From the NCBI RefSeq assembly GCF_029395355.1, contig NZ_CP113913.1, forward strand, positions 1,860,001 through 1,924,000: a stretch of 64,000 bases of DNA. The letters run 5' to 3'. This document shows, one piece after another, positions 46,849 through 56,606 of this stretch. How positions within the stretch are numbered: position 1 is the stretch's first letter; each line of letters opens with the position of its first letter. The position numbers and the translations under genes were made by a program. The notes beneath the pieces are model-generated. The model was not told the DNA's origin. It did no database searches and saw nothing but the letters and a program-made list of their open reading frames with translations. This DNA is from Bifidobacterium sp. ESL0800 (GTDB lineage Bacteria; Actinomycetota; Actinomycetes; Actinomycetales; Bifidobacteriaceae).

Positions 46849-49800
46849 ATGAAGAGAATAGCAAAGGTGTTAGCGGGTGTGGTCGCCCTGTGTATGCTGG
46901 CCTCCCCAGGTATGGCGGACGCGTCGACCGCTCCGGCGGAAGCACCGTCCTCGGCTCAAACTGGTACTGCGACAAACGGAAAGAACAATGCGTCCAGCGT
47001 CGCCGCGCCGAACTCCAACAATTCTCAAGGACAGTCCGCGCCTTCAACGAGCAAGGTGCCGGTAGCCAAGCCGACATTGCCGGCCAAGTCGGGTAAAAAC
47101 GATGATTCCGCATCATCTACGTCTGCCGCGCAAGGTGCTGATACAGAGAATGCAGGTGTCGCACCAAAAGATAACAACACTGCGCAAAAGCAGGTTGCGC
47201 CACAGGACGATCCGCCATCTAATCCTGTACCTTGCACGCCGAAGAACTACCCCGATGACTGGGGGCTCCACTGGAACCTTGATGCCTCATGTACGCTACA
47301 TATCACTGGCGTCGGAAGACTTGCGCATTTCATTCAGGGTAATTGGTCTTCTGTCAAGGATAACGTCGTCAAAATCAGCGTAGACACCATGGATGCTTCT
47401 CCTTCTCATTTGCCTGAAGGAGATACCATAAGTGGATTGCAGCTATTTGCCAATATGCCGAATCTCACCACCATTGAAGGACTCAACAAACTTGATTTCA
47501 GCAATGCTACGAGTATGTACAAGATGTTTTTCAATGACCCGAAGCTCGAAAGCGTGGATCTGACCGGCGTGCACACGCCGAAACTTAGAGATATGCAGGA
47601 GATGTTCGCCGGCCCTGGAACCAAAAAGATAGACGAAAATGGTCATCAGACTGAGAAGAGCGATTATGCTTTAAGCAGCGTGACCTTCGGTCCTGATTTC
47701 GATACTTCCAACGTCAGAAACATGAGCTGGATGTTCGTAAATTGTGAGAATCTGACTACTCTAGACCTGAGCATGTTCGATACGCACAACGTCACCACGA
47801 TGGAATCCATGTTCGACACCGACAACGTCGATTATGGCAGTAATGATTCCTCGATGCACTATTACGCATATAAAGGTAAGCTCAAAAGCATCAAGTTCGG
47901 CCCGAAATTCGATACTTCAAAGGTCACCAATATGAGCCAGATGTTCAAGAGTGACAATCAGTTGGAAAGTCTTGACGTCAGTCACTTCAACACCGGCAGC
48001 GTCACCGATATGTCCATGATGTTCCAAGGTGTATCCAAGCCGACCGTCATCGACGTCAGCGGATTCGACACCAGCAAGTGCACCGACATGGAATATATGT
48101 TTAATAATGACTTCAACGTATTGGAACTCGATGTCGGCGGGTTTGACATGAGCAACGTCACCAACACTGCGGGCATGTTTCAGAATTGCAAATCGGTGAC
48201 TATCTTGTCCGTCAGCGAATTCAATACTGCCGAAGACACCGACATGTCCTATATGTTCAACGGCTGTAGGAGTTTGCTCACGCTGAACGTCAGCGGGTTC
48301 AATACCGCCAAGTGCACGAACATGGAATGGATGTTTGAAAACGATGTGAACCTCACCGCCTTGGATGTCAGTCATTTCAACACCTCGTTGGTGCACAACA
48401 TGGAAGGCATGTTCTACAATTGTCAGTCAGTGCAAAATTTGGACGTCTCAGGATTCGACACCAGCGGTGTCATCGTGATGGACAGGATGTTCTACCACAA
48501 CAACGAGGTTCCAGAGCTTGATGTTTCGCACTTCAAAACCAAGCAGGTCGGATCTGTTGCCAGTGGCGATAAGACATGCACGAAAAAGTGGACCGGTGGC
48601 TATGATAGTGACGGCGCGCCTGTTTATACGTATACATGCAACACCACGATGAACTACATGTTCACCTATTGTTATAATCTCGCGCATGTCAACGCAGGCA
48701 GTTTCGATACCTCGAATATCACTGGTATGAAGGATATGTTCAGTTCGGACGGTGCGCTGGAAAGCCTCAACTTGGGTGGCTTCGACACTTCGAAGGTTAA
48801 GGACATGAGCGGTATGTTTTCCCGCATCAACATAGGCCTCAAGGTCATCGTGCTCAGCCAGAATATGCGCGTGCCGGCCAACGCTAACAACGACATATAC
48901 GACGACATGCTCACTGGACTTGACTATGTCCCCAACTGGATACAGGTCGATCCGGTTGGCATTGCCACTGAGAGCTGGCCGTGGAAACAGATGGTCGGTG
49001 GCGAGGGCTTGGGTGACACGTCCGGCAATGCGAAGCGCAATCAGCCTACCACCTACGTACACGACGGCTGGGTGGCTTTGAAGTTCGAGCCCAACAATCC
49101 GGCGAACACTACTGATCCCGAGAGCATGGCTGGGGTCACCGGCGCGATGGACGTCTACGCGGGTAGGCCTGGCGCCACTCTGATTGAGATGCCGGTCAAC
49201 CACTACACTATCGCCGGCCGTCGCTTCGTGCATTGGAACACCAAGGCGGACGACTCCGGCAGCACCTACAAGGTTGGTGACTCCTACACCGTTCCATCCT
49301 CCACTCAAGTGAACACGACGATACGGTTCTACGCTCACTGGTACAAGCTGCAGGCTCAGCCGGAGGTCACCAAGGTGGAGCAGGTGGGTCATGCGGTCAA
49401 CGGTGCGATACCCACCGACGGCAGCGCCAAGGTTAACGTTACCGTCAAATACACTGCGCCGGAAGCAGCGAACACTGCTGCCACGCTGAATATCTATGCC
49501 AAGCCAGGCCGCAACAGCTTCCTCACGGAAGCCGACGTCCTGAAGTTCCCCATCATCTCCAAGACAGGTGCCGGTATACCAGGCGGTACGGCGGGCGATG
49601 AGGTGACTAACACCTTCTCTGTGAATGCGTCGGACATCAAGTTCATCAACAACTACCCGGACTTCAACTGGACATTCACCGTCATCGAGAACCTCACGGG
49701 TGTCGACGGCGAACAATCCGACTGGAAGGCCTACTACGGCGAGGGCTCGCACCTCGATTTCGCCCCGCCCGTCATCCAGCCTGATGCTCCTCAGTACTAC

Positions 49801-51060
49801 CGCGTGACCGGTAAGAGCACCGACGCCATGACCGGCATGCTGGACGACAACAAGACCGGACTTACGGCCCCCACCTCCTCGGACGGCTGGGACACCAGCG
49901 TTTCCGGCAATCCGGCGGCTCCGGCGTTCCCGCACCACGAGAAGGCCGGCAACTCCATGACCTTCAGTTGGGATGAAGAACCTGGCGGTGTGCCAGCGAC
50001 GGCATCCTCCGACCCGCTCAACGGCAAGTGGAGCGTGCATATGGATGACATCACACAACTTACTGAACCCGTCGGCATCCGTGCCACTGATAGTCTCGGC
50101 AATCAGTCTTACGCGACGACGGTGCAACTCGTGTTCACGCCAGTTATCGATAAGGTGACCAGCCCCACCACAGTCAAGGGCGAACTGCCGCAAGGGTCGG
50201 TGATGAAGGTCAAGCTTTCGCATCTGGCGCCAGCGGGAGATACGTGGAATAAGCTCGACCTCGGTTTCCGTCCGCTGCGCAACAGCCTGCCCGACAAACC
50301 CAGCGATCCGACCGACATGGGTACGCCGTTCATCAGCTTCAGCAGAGGACTGTGCAACACATCCGCCGACGCTGGTTGCGGCGATACCACCGTGGCCGAG
50401 ACCGGTGACGAAGCGACCGCTGTGGTCGATGTGCCCGTCGATGCCACGCACCTCTTCACGCAATATCCGAGCCTGGAATGGACCATCGAGGCCAGGGCTG
50501 AAGTCGGTGCCACGTCGAGTGGCGTCGCCAAGATGCATCAGCTGCTTGATATGGAGCCTCCGAGTATCGACCCAGCGAAGAACACCTTCAACACCAGTGA
50601 GAAGGTCACCGGCCAGCTGTGGAACTCCACGCGAACGGCCGATGAGACCCCTACTTGGACGCTCGGTGGCACGCCTCCGGTCAACCCGGCGCGAGGCGAC
50701 GAACTCGGCGCCAAGCTCCAGGTTACCTGGCCCGATGGCACCACCGCGAACTCGGATGACAACCCCGATGTGGTGAGTGTGGACGGCAACGGACACTTCT
50801 CGCTGACTGTACCCAACGGCATGAAAGGCGGCACTGCGCAGCTCCTTGCCACCGACACCGCGAGCAACGAATCCTATGAGTGTGGTGTTGAGCTCAAGGC
50901 GCCGTATCAGTTGCTCAGTGCACTGCCGTTGACCGGTTCCGGCTCGGTGAGGACGCGTATCGTGCTCGGTGCTCTCGCACTCGCCGTTCTGTTCGTCGGC
51001 ATCTACGAAACCCGCGTTCGTCTTGTCAAGCGTCGTCGGTGGAATCAGGTGATGCGCTGA
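46849..51060 (+). CDS. Large LPLTG surface adhesin with BspA-type repeats (probable pilus tip)
   Basis: 1403 residues from the ATG at 46849; the frame opens earlier at a TTG (46825), but a signal peptide (KRIAKVLAGVVALCMLASPG) starts at this ATG. After a polar region to about 130 come a dozen or more BspA-type (DUF285) repeats (about 190-690, e.g. LESLDVSHFNTGSVTDMSMM). Next are one InlB-like repeat (about 745-820, GRRFVHWNTKADDSGSTYKV), Ig-like modules with KVTSPTTVKGELPQGSVMKV, and the sorting signal LPLTG with hydrophobic helix and tail RLVKRRRWNQVMR. The next two genes encode a backbone pilin and a class C sortase, so this is probably the tip or ancillary subunit. It resembles the gene at 12836-16738 in its repeats but has a true LPxTG-type anchor. 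Confidence 0.9.
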   Translation: MKRIAKVLAGVVALCMLASPGMADASTAPAEAPSSAQTGTATNGKNNASSVAAPNSNNSQGQSAPSTSKVPVAKPTLPAKSGKNDDSASSTSAAQGADTENAGVAPKDNNTAQKQVAPQDDPPSNPVPCTPKNYPDDWGLHWNLDASCTLHITGVGRLAHFIQGNWSSVKDNVVKISVDTMDASPSHLPEGDTISGLQLFANMPNLTTIEGLNKLDFSNATSMYKMFFNDPKLESVDLTGVHTPKLRDMQEMFAGPGTKKIDENGHQTEKSDYALSSVTFGPDFDTSNVRNMSWMFVNCENLTTLDLSMFDTHNVTTMESMFDTDNVDYGSNDSSMHYYAYKGKLKSIKFGPKFDTSKVTNMSQMFKSDNQLESLDVSHFNTGSVTDMSMMFQGVSKPTVIDVSGFDTSKCTDMEYMFNNDFNVLELDVGGFDMSNVTNTAGMFQNCKSVTILSVSEFNTAEDTDMSYMFNGCRSLLTLNVSGFNTAKCTNMEWMFENDVNLTALDVSHFNTSLVHNMEGMFYNCQSVQNLDVSGFDTSGVIVMDRMFYHNNEVPELDVSHFKTKQVGSVASGDKTCTKKWTGGYDSDGAPVYTYTCNTTMNYMFTYCYNLAHVNAGSFDTSNITGMKDMFSSDGALESLNLGGFDTSKVKDMSGMFSRINIGLKVIVLSQNMRVPANANNDIYDDMLTGLDYVPNWIQVDPVGIATESWPWKQMVGGEGLGDTSGNAKRNQPTTYVHDGWVALKFEPNNPANTTDPESMAGVTGAMDVYAGRPGATLIEMPVNHYTIAGRRFVHWNTKADDSGSTYKVGDSYTVPSSTQVNTTIRFYAHWYKLQAQPEVTKVEQVGHAVNGAIPTDGSAKVNVTVKYTAPEAANTAATLNIYAKPGRNSFLTEADVLKFPIISKTGAGIPGGTAGDEVTNTFSVNASDIKFINNYPDFNWTFTVIENLTGVDGEQSDWKAYYGEGSHLDFAPPVIQPDAPQYYRVTGKSTDAMTGMLDDNKTGLTAPTSSDGWDTSVSGNPAAPAFPHHEKAGNSMTFSWDEEPGGVPATASSDPLNGKWSVHMDDITQLTEPVGIRATDSLGNQSYATTVQLVFTPVIDKVTSPTTVKGELPQGSVMKVKLSHLAPAGDTWNKLDLGFRPLRNSLPDKPSDPTDMGTPFISFSRGLCNTSADAGCGDTTVAETGDEATAVVDVPVDATHLFTQYPSLEWTIEARAEVGATSSGVAKMHQLLDMEPPSIDPAKNTFNTSEKVTGQLWNSTRTADETPTWTLGGTPPVNPARGDELGAKLQVTWPDGTTANSDDNPDVVSVDGNGHFSLTVPNGMKGGTAQLLATDTASNESYECGVELKAPYQLLSALPLTGSGSVRTRIVLGALALAVLFVGIYETRVRLVKRRRWNQVMR

Positions 51061-51296
51061 TGAGGCAGCGAATGAGTAAGACTGGCGTCGGCATCGCGCG
51101 ATGTCGGGCATATGGTTTGCAAGGCCGTCACAGCGGCGGCTTGGCGCAGAAAAGAAATAAAAGGAGCAGGGTGTACGCTTCATGCAATTGCTCGCCATAA
51201 AGCTATGGTCTGTTCCCCCAATTAATAAAAGTTTTACGGCAGGAGTCATTAGCCTGTTGTGAAGGAAAAACCTTTCAAGTAGTAAGGTGAAAAGAA

Positions 51297-53042
51297 ATGA
51301 ATAAGAAAGTAAAGAACGCGGTCGCGATACTCGCATCCGCAGCGACGTTGCTCGCCATGGGCGCGTTCGGTGTCGGCTCCGCGAATGCGGCTGAGAGCCC
51401 GGTAGGAGTTGGCGACAACAACGGCACGATCGTCGTGCACAATGTGCCGGCTGGCCACACGCTCACAGCTGTGGAGATTGGTACGTATGAGCAGGCTTCC
51501 AGCTCAGCTGCAGGTTCGTTGGACAATGTCGCCGTTGCTACGCCTTCGGCTTTGAAGAGCCAAATCCTCACTGCGGCCAACACTGCAAGCGCTAGCCATG
51601 TAGCACCACCTACGCTGACTGCAGTCGATACCGGGAACCCGATGGGCTGGGTCGCGAAGTATTTCATGGATTCTAAGGAAAGCCCGTACAAGGGCGATCT
51701 GCGTAACTTCGTCACCGCATTGGTGAAGGGTGATACCTCTACCAGCCCGGCCACCCCAGCTTTGAGCTTTGACGTGAGCGCAACCTCTTATGACACCACT
51801 GAACACACCGCCACATTCTCGGGTCTGCCTGTCGGCATTTATGTCATTAAGGATACGCTGACAGCCGGCCATGGTGATGAGACCGCGTCCATCCCGATGC
51901 TGGTAGGCACCACCATCGGCAACGACTACACCACGTTGAATGGGGCTGACTTGGGCAAGGTCGACATGAAGAATCAGCTTGAGACCTTCGTGACTAGCTT
52001 CAAGAAGTATGTTTCGAAGCTCAACACCACGGATTTGACCGACAGTAACCGCGCCGGTAAGTTGGAAACGGCCAAGATCGGCGACACGGTTGAGTTCACG
52101 TTGGAAGGCGAAGTGCCGAACGTAGTTGGCTTTGATGGCTTCACCTACACGATGACTGATAAGGCGACTGCTGGCCTTCATTATGATGGCAATGCAGTGG
52201 TCACCGTCGATGGTGCCCCTAAGACCAGTGACGTGACCATTACCCCTGCTTCGGGAACCAATCCGATGACATTCGTTTTCTCGTACGATAAGTTGAAGGG
52301 CTACACTCCCGGTAAAACCATTAAAATCACCTACACCGATACGCTTAAGACGCTCACTCCTGCTCACACTTGGCAGGAGAATACCAACGACGCTACCCTC
52401 GAGTATTCGAATGATCCGGCGGACAGCACCTCCACAGCCACGATCAATGCCAATACGACGAAGTTGGCCATGTATTCAGTGAAGCTGAACAACAAGAAGA
52501 AGGCTGATGGCTCGGTGATGACCGGTGGCAAGTTCAAGATCTATGAGGGTGACACCACCACTGGCAATTCGCTGAACTTCACGGGTTCCGCTGGTTCTTA
52601 CACTTACGACGCCAATGCCACTACTGGTAATACCACCGAGGTTGCGACCGATAACGACGGCAATGTAGTTGTCGACGGTCTTCCTGCCGGTACGTACACG
52701 TTCCAGCAGACTGATGCTGAAACGGGCTACACTCATTCGACCTTCAAGGTAGTCATCAAGAACAACGTTGATGGTACTGCGGATGCTTCGCCGAATACGG
52801 ACGCTGCTGACTTCACCAACACGGCCGATGCGTTTGGCTTGGTAGGCAAGAACACGATCAAGCAGAATGGTGATGATCACTGGCAGGGCATTATCGAGGT
52901 TGACAACGCTAATGCTATCAACCAGCTGCCTCTCACCGGTGGCGCGGGCATCGCGATGCTCGTGGCGCTGATCATGGTCTCCGGCTGCATCGCCGGTGGT
53001 ACCGCGGTGCTGCGTCGTCGTAGCGCCATGAAGCGTAACTGA
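51297..53042 (+). CDS. Backbone pilin of a sortase-assembled pilus
   Basis: 581 residues. Signal peptide (AVAILASAATLLAMGAFGVG, cut near ANA). An N-terminal domain ends near FKKYVSKLN (about 236-244), where a linking lysine would be expected. A fimbrial isopeptide D2-type domain follows at about 255-375 (KIGDTVEFTLEGEVPNVVGF ... YTPGKTIKITYTDTL). A C-terminal SpaA/CnaB-like domain has an E-box-like AETGYTHSTFKV (about 480), and the protein ends LPLTGGAG, helix, RRRSAMKRN. The length and layout match SpaH/FimA backbone pilins. AAGGTG lies before the ATG. The polymerising sortase is the next gene. Confidence 0.93.
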   Translation: MNKKVKNAVAILASAATLLAMGAFGVGSANAAESPVGVGDNNGTIVVHNVPAGHTLTAVEIGTYEQASSSAAGSLDNVAVATPSALKSQILTAANTASASHVAPPTLTAVDTGNPMGWVAKYFMDSKESPYKGDLRNFVTALVKGDTSTSPATPALSFDVSATSYDTTEHTATFSGLPVGIYVIKDTLTAGHGDETASIPMLVGTTIGNDYTTLNGADLGKVDMKNQLETFVTSFKKYVSKLNTTDLTDSNRAGKLETAKIGDTVEFTLEGEVPNVVGFDGFTYTMTDKATAGLHYDGNAVVTVDGAPKTSDVTITPASGTNPMTFVFSYDKLKGYTPGKTIKITYTDTLKTLTPAHTWQENTNDATLEYSNDPADSTSTATINANTTKLAMYSVKLNNKKKADGSVMTGGKFKIYEGDTTTGNSLNFTGSAGSYTYDANATTGNTTEVATDNDGNVVVDGLPAGTYTFQQTDAETGYTHSTFKVVIKNNVDGTADASPNTDAADFTNTADAFGLVGKNTIKQNGDDHWQGIIEVDNANAINQLPLTGGAGIAMLVALIMVSGCIAGGTAVLRRRSAMKRN

Positions 53043-53124
53043 GACGCCAATCGTCAGGTGAGGTCAACGGCGTGAGCAATGCTCATGCCGTCGACCGCCA
53101 CTGATGAATGGCTGATATAAATGA

Positions 53125-53161
53125 GACGGTCAGGTTCGGCAGTAGCTTGAACCTGACCGTC
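53125..53161 (+). terminator. Hairpin between pilin and class C sortase
   Basis: Perfect 13-bp stem GACGGTCAGGTTC (53125-53137) / complement 53149-53161, 11-base loop, about 80 bases after the pilin stop. The T content after it is low, so partial read-through to the sortase is likely; this would keep pilin in excess over enzyme. Confidence 0.65.
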
Positions 53162-53336
53162 TTCGCGTCTTGGCGACGCGGTTGCAAGTTTTCGGATGTT
53201 TACAATTTTTCAATCTTTTAGGGTTCGGGTGGGATCGCTCGACATCCGTGGTATCGAGATTCAGCAGGCATAAAAGGTATCGATTCCAGTAAGTAGACTA
53301 CTGGTGGGACGATGGAAGACGGCAAGGAGTTTTCGA

Positions 53337-54464
53337 TTGGTTGGTGCGATGAAACGCAGCGGTCGTGTTGCGGGTAGTGGCTCCCATGCCGGTGTAGACG
53401 TGGATGAGCGGTTAGATCTTCGGTCGTTCGACGAGATCGCGTTTCAGCGAACGAGTCGACGCGCCTACGTGTATCGCATGATCATCGAGGCGATTCACGA
53501 TTTCTTCGTGCTGCTCACCGTGGCGCTGATCTTGTGGGCGCCGATCAACTGGGGGGTCAACGCCCAGCGCGAGGCACAGACGGCTATTCGCTCTGCACAG
53601 GAGGTCGCGAAATGGCCGCAGGGCAAAGTCGTCAACGAGTACCATGACGTACAGGCGTATAACCGCAAAATCGCGGCTTCCGGCCAATACGAACTTGGTG
53701 AGGTATCCGATCCGTTTTCCAAACATTCCAGTGGCGATGACGGCACTGGTTCGAAGAAAGATGCCAAATACCAGTCGTTGTTGGACACCGGCAACGGGGT
53801 GATGGGCAGCATACGCGTGCCCAAAGTCTCGATCCACCTGCCGATCTACCACGGCACCTCGGAGGATACGCTCGCATCCGGCGTGGGGCATCTGTACGGC
53901 ACCAGCCTGCCCGTGGGCGGCAAGTCGACCAACAGCGTGCTCACCGGCCACCGAGGGCTGGCCAACGCAATGCTGTTCACGAGGCTTGACCAGGTGCGCA
54001 TCGGGGATTCGTTTTACATCACGACGCTGGGCCGGACGATGGGCTACCGCGTCGTCGCCATCAACGTCGTCAACCCCAAAGACACGCACCTCTACAAGGT
54101 GGTGCCCGGACAGGATCTGGTCACGTTGATGACCTGCACCCCTTACGGCGTCAACACCCAGCGGCTGGTCATCACCGGCAAGCGGGGCAAGATTCCGCAG
54201 CAAGTGCCGGATATCGACGATTGGAAGGATGCGGTGCTGATGGGCGCAATCGTCGCAGCTGTGGTGCTTTTCCTTGGCTTGCTGCTGATATTGAGGCGCA
54301 ATTACCGTGTCCTGCTGCCCATGCCGCTGCACTACGAAGGCACTCCGGCGTACAAGCCGATTCCTCTCATCCGTGTTCTTGACTCACGTGGGCTTCCACC
54401 CTTGGGGGCGCTGCCGGCGCATATGCTGCGAAGCAAATATCGGCGCTACCGGCGTCGGCATTGA
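53337..54464 (+). CDS. srtC: Class C (pilus-assembling) sortase
   Basis: About 375 residues. The start is uncertain: a TTG at 53337 has AAGGAG seven bases upstream, and the ATG at 53349 is the alternative; the frame is open from 53304. N-terminal helix FFVLLTVALILWAPINWGV, then the catalytic domain with GVMGSIRVPKVSIHLPIYHG, histidine in NSVLTGHRGLANAMLF, cysteine in LVTLMTCTPYGVNTQRLVIT and arginine in the same segment. A second membrane helix near the C-terminus (AVLMGAIVAAVVLFLGLLLI) is the class C mark. A lid-type aspartate is found in SDPFSKHSS before the barrel. It polymerises the pilin encoded upstream. Confidence 0.93.
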   Translation: MVGAMKRSGRVAGSGSHAGVDVDERLDLRSFDEIAFQRTSRRAYVYRMIIEAIHDFFVLLTVALILWAPINWGVNAQREAQTAIRSAQEVAKWPQGKVVNEYHDVQAYNRKIAASGQYELGEVSDPFSKHSSGDDGTGSKKDAKYQSLLDTGNGVMGSIRVPKVSIHLPIYHGTSEDTLASGVGHLYGTSLPVGGKSTNSVLTGHRGLANAMLFTRLDQVRIGDSFYITTLGRTMGYRVVAINVVNPKDTHLYKVVPGQDLVTLMTCTPYGVNTQRLVITGKRGKIPQQVPDIDDWKDAVLMGAIVAAVVLFLGLLLILRRNYRVLLPMPLHYEGTPAYKPIPLIRVLDSRGLPPLGALPAHMLRSKYRRYRRRH

Positions 54465-54480
54465 GAGCGTGAGTTTCAAA

Positions 54481-54516
54481 ATAGCCGCTTGATTCGCGAA
54501 CGAATCAAGCGGCTAT
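54481..54516. terminator. Strong bidirectional terminator between srtC and pknB
   Basis: Perfect 16-bp stem ATAGCCGCTTGATTCG (54481-54496) / complement 54501-54516 with a four-base loop, followed on the plus strand by TGTTTTG. It lies 17 bases after the srtC stop and about 45 bases past the pknB stop on the other strand, so it can serve both. Confidence 0.9.
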
Positions 54517-54560
54517 TGTTTTGCTAGTCGTTATTTTTACTAGTCTCTCTGTTTGCTAGC

Positions 54561-56606
54561 TCACTGTTTGTTGTCGGGGTTGCTGGTATCGCCGCTGGGG
54601 GCGGCCGGCTTGGCGGGAGCGCGGGTGCTCAGCGTGATGGTGTCGCCCTTCGTGGCCTGCGATCCGGCGGACGGGGAAATGCCGATTACCTCCAGGTCAT
54701 CATTGCCTTCAGCGGGATTGACGTTGAAGCCGGCGGCCTTAAGAGCTTCCCTGACCTGGGCGACCGTTGAATTGCCGCTGGTGTCGACGTTCGGGACCGC
54801 CACCTTCGGCTTGCCGGAGGAAACGTAGACCGTGATATTGCCGCGCTGTGCGAGGCTGGAGCCGGCCGCCGGGTCGGTGCGGGTGACAAGACCCTGGTTC
54901 ACGTTGTCGGAAGCCTCTTGCTTGACGACGACGGTGAACGCCTTGAGTTGGTTCAGGGCCTGATCCTGCTGCTGGCCGGTGACGTCAGGCACCTTGGCCA
55001 TGCCGGAGGAGACGTAGAGCATCAACGATGTGCCCTTTTCGGTGGCCGAGCCCGCTGCCGGGTCGGTGCGGGTGACCATACCCTGCGCCACGTCCGCGCT
55101 GTCTTCGGTCTGGGTGGCCGGAGACACCTTGAAACCGGCCTTCGTGAGTATGGACTTGGCGGCATTCACCGATTTGCCCTTGACGTCAGGCACCTGGCCC
55201 GACTGCGGTCCGGCCGAGAACCAGACCTTGACGGTCGACCCTTTGGGGGCCTTGGCCTCGCCCGCAGGATTTTGCTTGGTGAATGTGCCCTTGGGCTCGT
55301 TCGAATCGGTATCCTGCTCGACCTTCATCTTCAGCCCCACTTCGTCGAGCTGTTCTTCGGCCCGGGCCTGGGTGGTGGTGGAATTGAAGGCGGGGACGGT
55401 GACCATTTCCGCCTTCTTCATGTGGGTGACGCCGTAGACGATGCCCACGATGGCGAGAATGGCGACGACGGCGCCGATCACCGAGCCGATGATGATTTTC
55501 TTCTTCTTTTTCGCCTTGGCCTCGGCGGCCTTTTCGGCACGCGACTTGAGCGCGGTGCCGGTGCCCGGAGCCAACTGCGTGGCGGCGGGGGCACCGTACG
55601 TGCCGGTCAGCGGGTCAAAGGCCTGCGTCGCAGTGGTTTCGACCGGGTTCATCGCCTCGGTGGCCGCGGTCTGCTCGGCCTGCTTGCGCTCTTTCATGTT
55701 GGCGAGGTCGGTGAGCGGGTTGAACGCCGCGGCGACGGGGATGCCGCCGTTCATATAGGTGAGGATATCGTTGCGGAACTCGGCGGCCGTCGCGTAACGG
55801 TTCTGCCGGTCCTTGGCCATCGCCTTGGCGCAGATCTGGTCCCACATCTTGGGCAGGCCCGGCACGATGGCGCTGGGCGGGGTGGCGACTTCCGAGACGT
55901 GCTGGTAAGCGATGGCCACCGCCGAATCGCCGGTGAAGGGCGCGCGTCCGGTCAGCATTTCGTAGAGCACACAGCCGGCGGAATAGAGATCGGAACGCAT
56001 GTCGACGGTTTCGCCGCGGGCCTGCTCGGGGGAGAGGTACTGCGCGGTGCCGACCACGCCCTGCGACTGGGTCATCGTGGCCACGGAGTCGTCGAGCGCG
56101 CGGGCGATGCCGAAGTCCATGACCTTGACCATGCCCTGCTCGCTGATCATGATGTTGCCGGGCTTGATATCGCGGTGGATAATGCCCATCCGGTGCGAAT
56201 AGTCGAGCGCGTTGAGCACCCCCAGCATCACCTGTTCGGCGTCGCGCTGGCTCAGCGGGCCGTTCGCCTTGATGATGTCGCGCAGGGTCTGGCCCTTGAC
56301 GTACTCCATGACGATGTAGGGCACCCGCTCGGTGTTGCCGTCTTCGGTGGTGATGGCCTCTTCGCCGGAATCGTAGATGTTGACGATGTTGACGTTGTTC
56401 ATCTGCGCGACGGAGTGCGCCTCGCGGGCGAAGCGACGCAGGAAGATATCGTCGTTGGCAAGGTCGGAGCGCATGATTTTCACTGCGACGACGCGCCCCA
56501 GACGGGTGTCTTGGGCAATGTGGACCTCGGCCATGCCGCCGCGTCCGATTAATTGTCCCAGCTGATAACGGCCATTTGCCAGTGACGTTGGCATATTGGT
56601 GCTCAT
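54561..56606 (-). CDS. pknB: Ser/Thr kinase PknB with PASTA domains
   Basis: 681 residues. Kinase domain at about 12-275: glycine loop LIGRGGMAEVHIA, Lys43 in VVAVKIMRSD, catalytic Asp146 in IIHRDIKPGNIMI, VMDFGIARA, and an activation loop with Thr-rich VATMTQSQGVVGTAQYLSPE. A membrane helix lies at about 375-395 (IIIGSVIGAVVAILAIVGIV). Four PASTA repeats follow outside (each with VP..VG.....A...L...G), which bind muropeptides or lipid II in this family. The last lacks the usual core glycine pattern. Its ATG overlaps the pknA stop (ATGA). It phosphorylates wall-growth and FHA proteins encoded in the same cluster. Confidence 0.96.
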   Translation of the reverse strand: MSTNMPTSLANGRYQLGQLIGRGGMAEVHIAQDTRLGRVVAVKIMRSDLANDDIFLRRFAREAHSVAQMNNVNIVNIYDSGEEAITTEDGNTERVPYIVMEYVKGQTLRDIIKANGPLSQRDAEQVMLGVLNALDYSHRMGIIHRDIKPGNIMISEQGMVKVMDFGIARALDDSVATMTQSQGVVGTAQYLSPEQARGETVDMRSDLYSAGCVLYEMLTGRAPFTGDSAVAIAYQHVSEVATPPSAIVPGLPKMWDQICAKAMAKDRQNRYATAAEFRNDILTYMNGGIPVAAAFNPLTDLANMKERKQAEQTAATEAMNPVETTATQAFDPLTGTYGAPAATQLAPGTGTALKSRAEKAAEAKAKKKKKIIIGSVIGAVVAILAIVGIVYGVTHMKKAEMVTVPAFNSTTTQARAEEQLDEVGLKMKVEQDTDSNEPKGTFTKQNPAGEAKAPKGSTVKVWFSAGPQSGQVPDVKGKSVNAAKSILTKAGFKVSPATQTEDSADVAQGMVTRTDPAAGSATEKGTSLMLYVSSGMAKVPDVTGQQQDQALNQLKAFTVVVKQEASDNVNQGLVTRTDPAAGSSLAQRGNITVYVSSGKPKVAVPNVDTSGNSTVAQVREALKAAGFNVNPAEGNDDLEVIGISPSAGSQATKGDTITLSTRAPAKPAAPSGDTSNPDNKQ

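Noticed and set aside
54918..56552. Plus-strand frame opposite pknB
   Set aside because: Antisense shadow of a kinase gene with all catalytic motifs.
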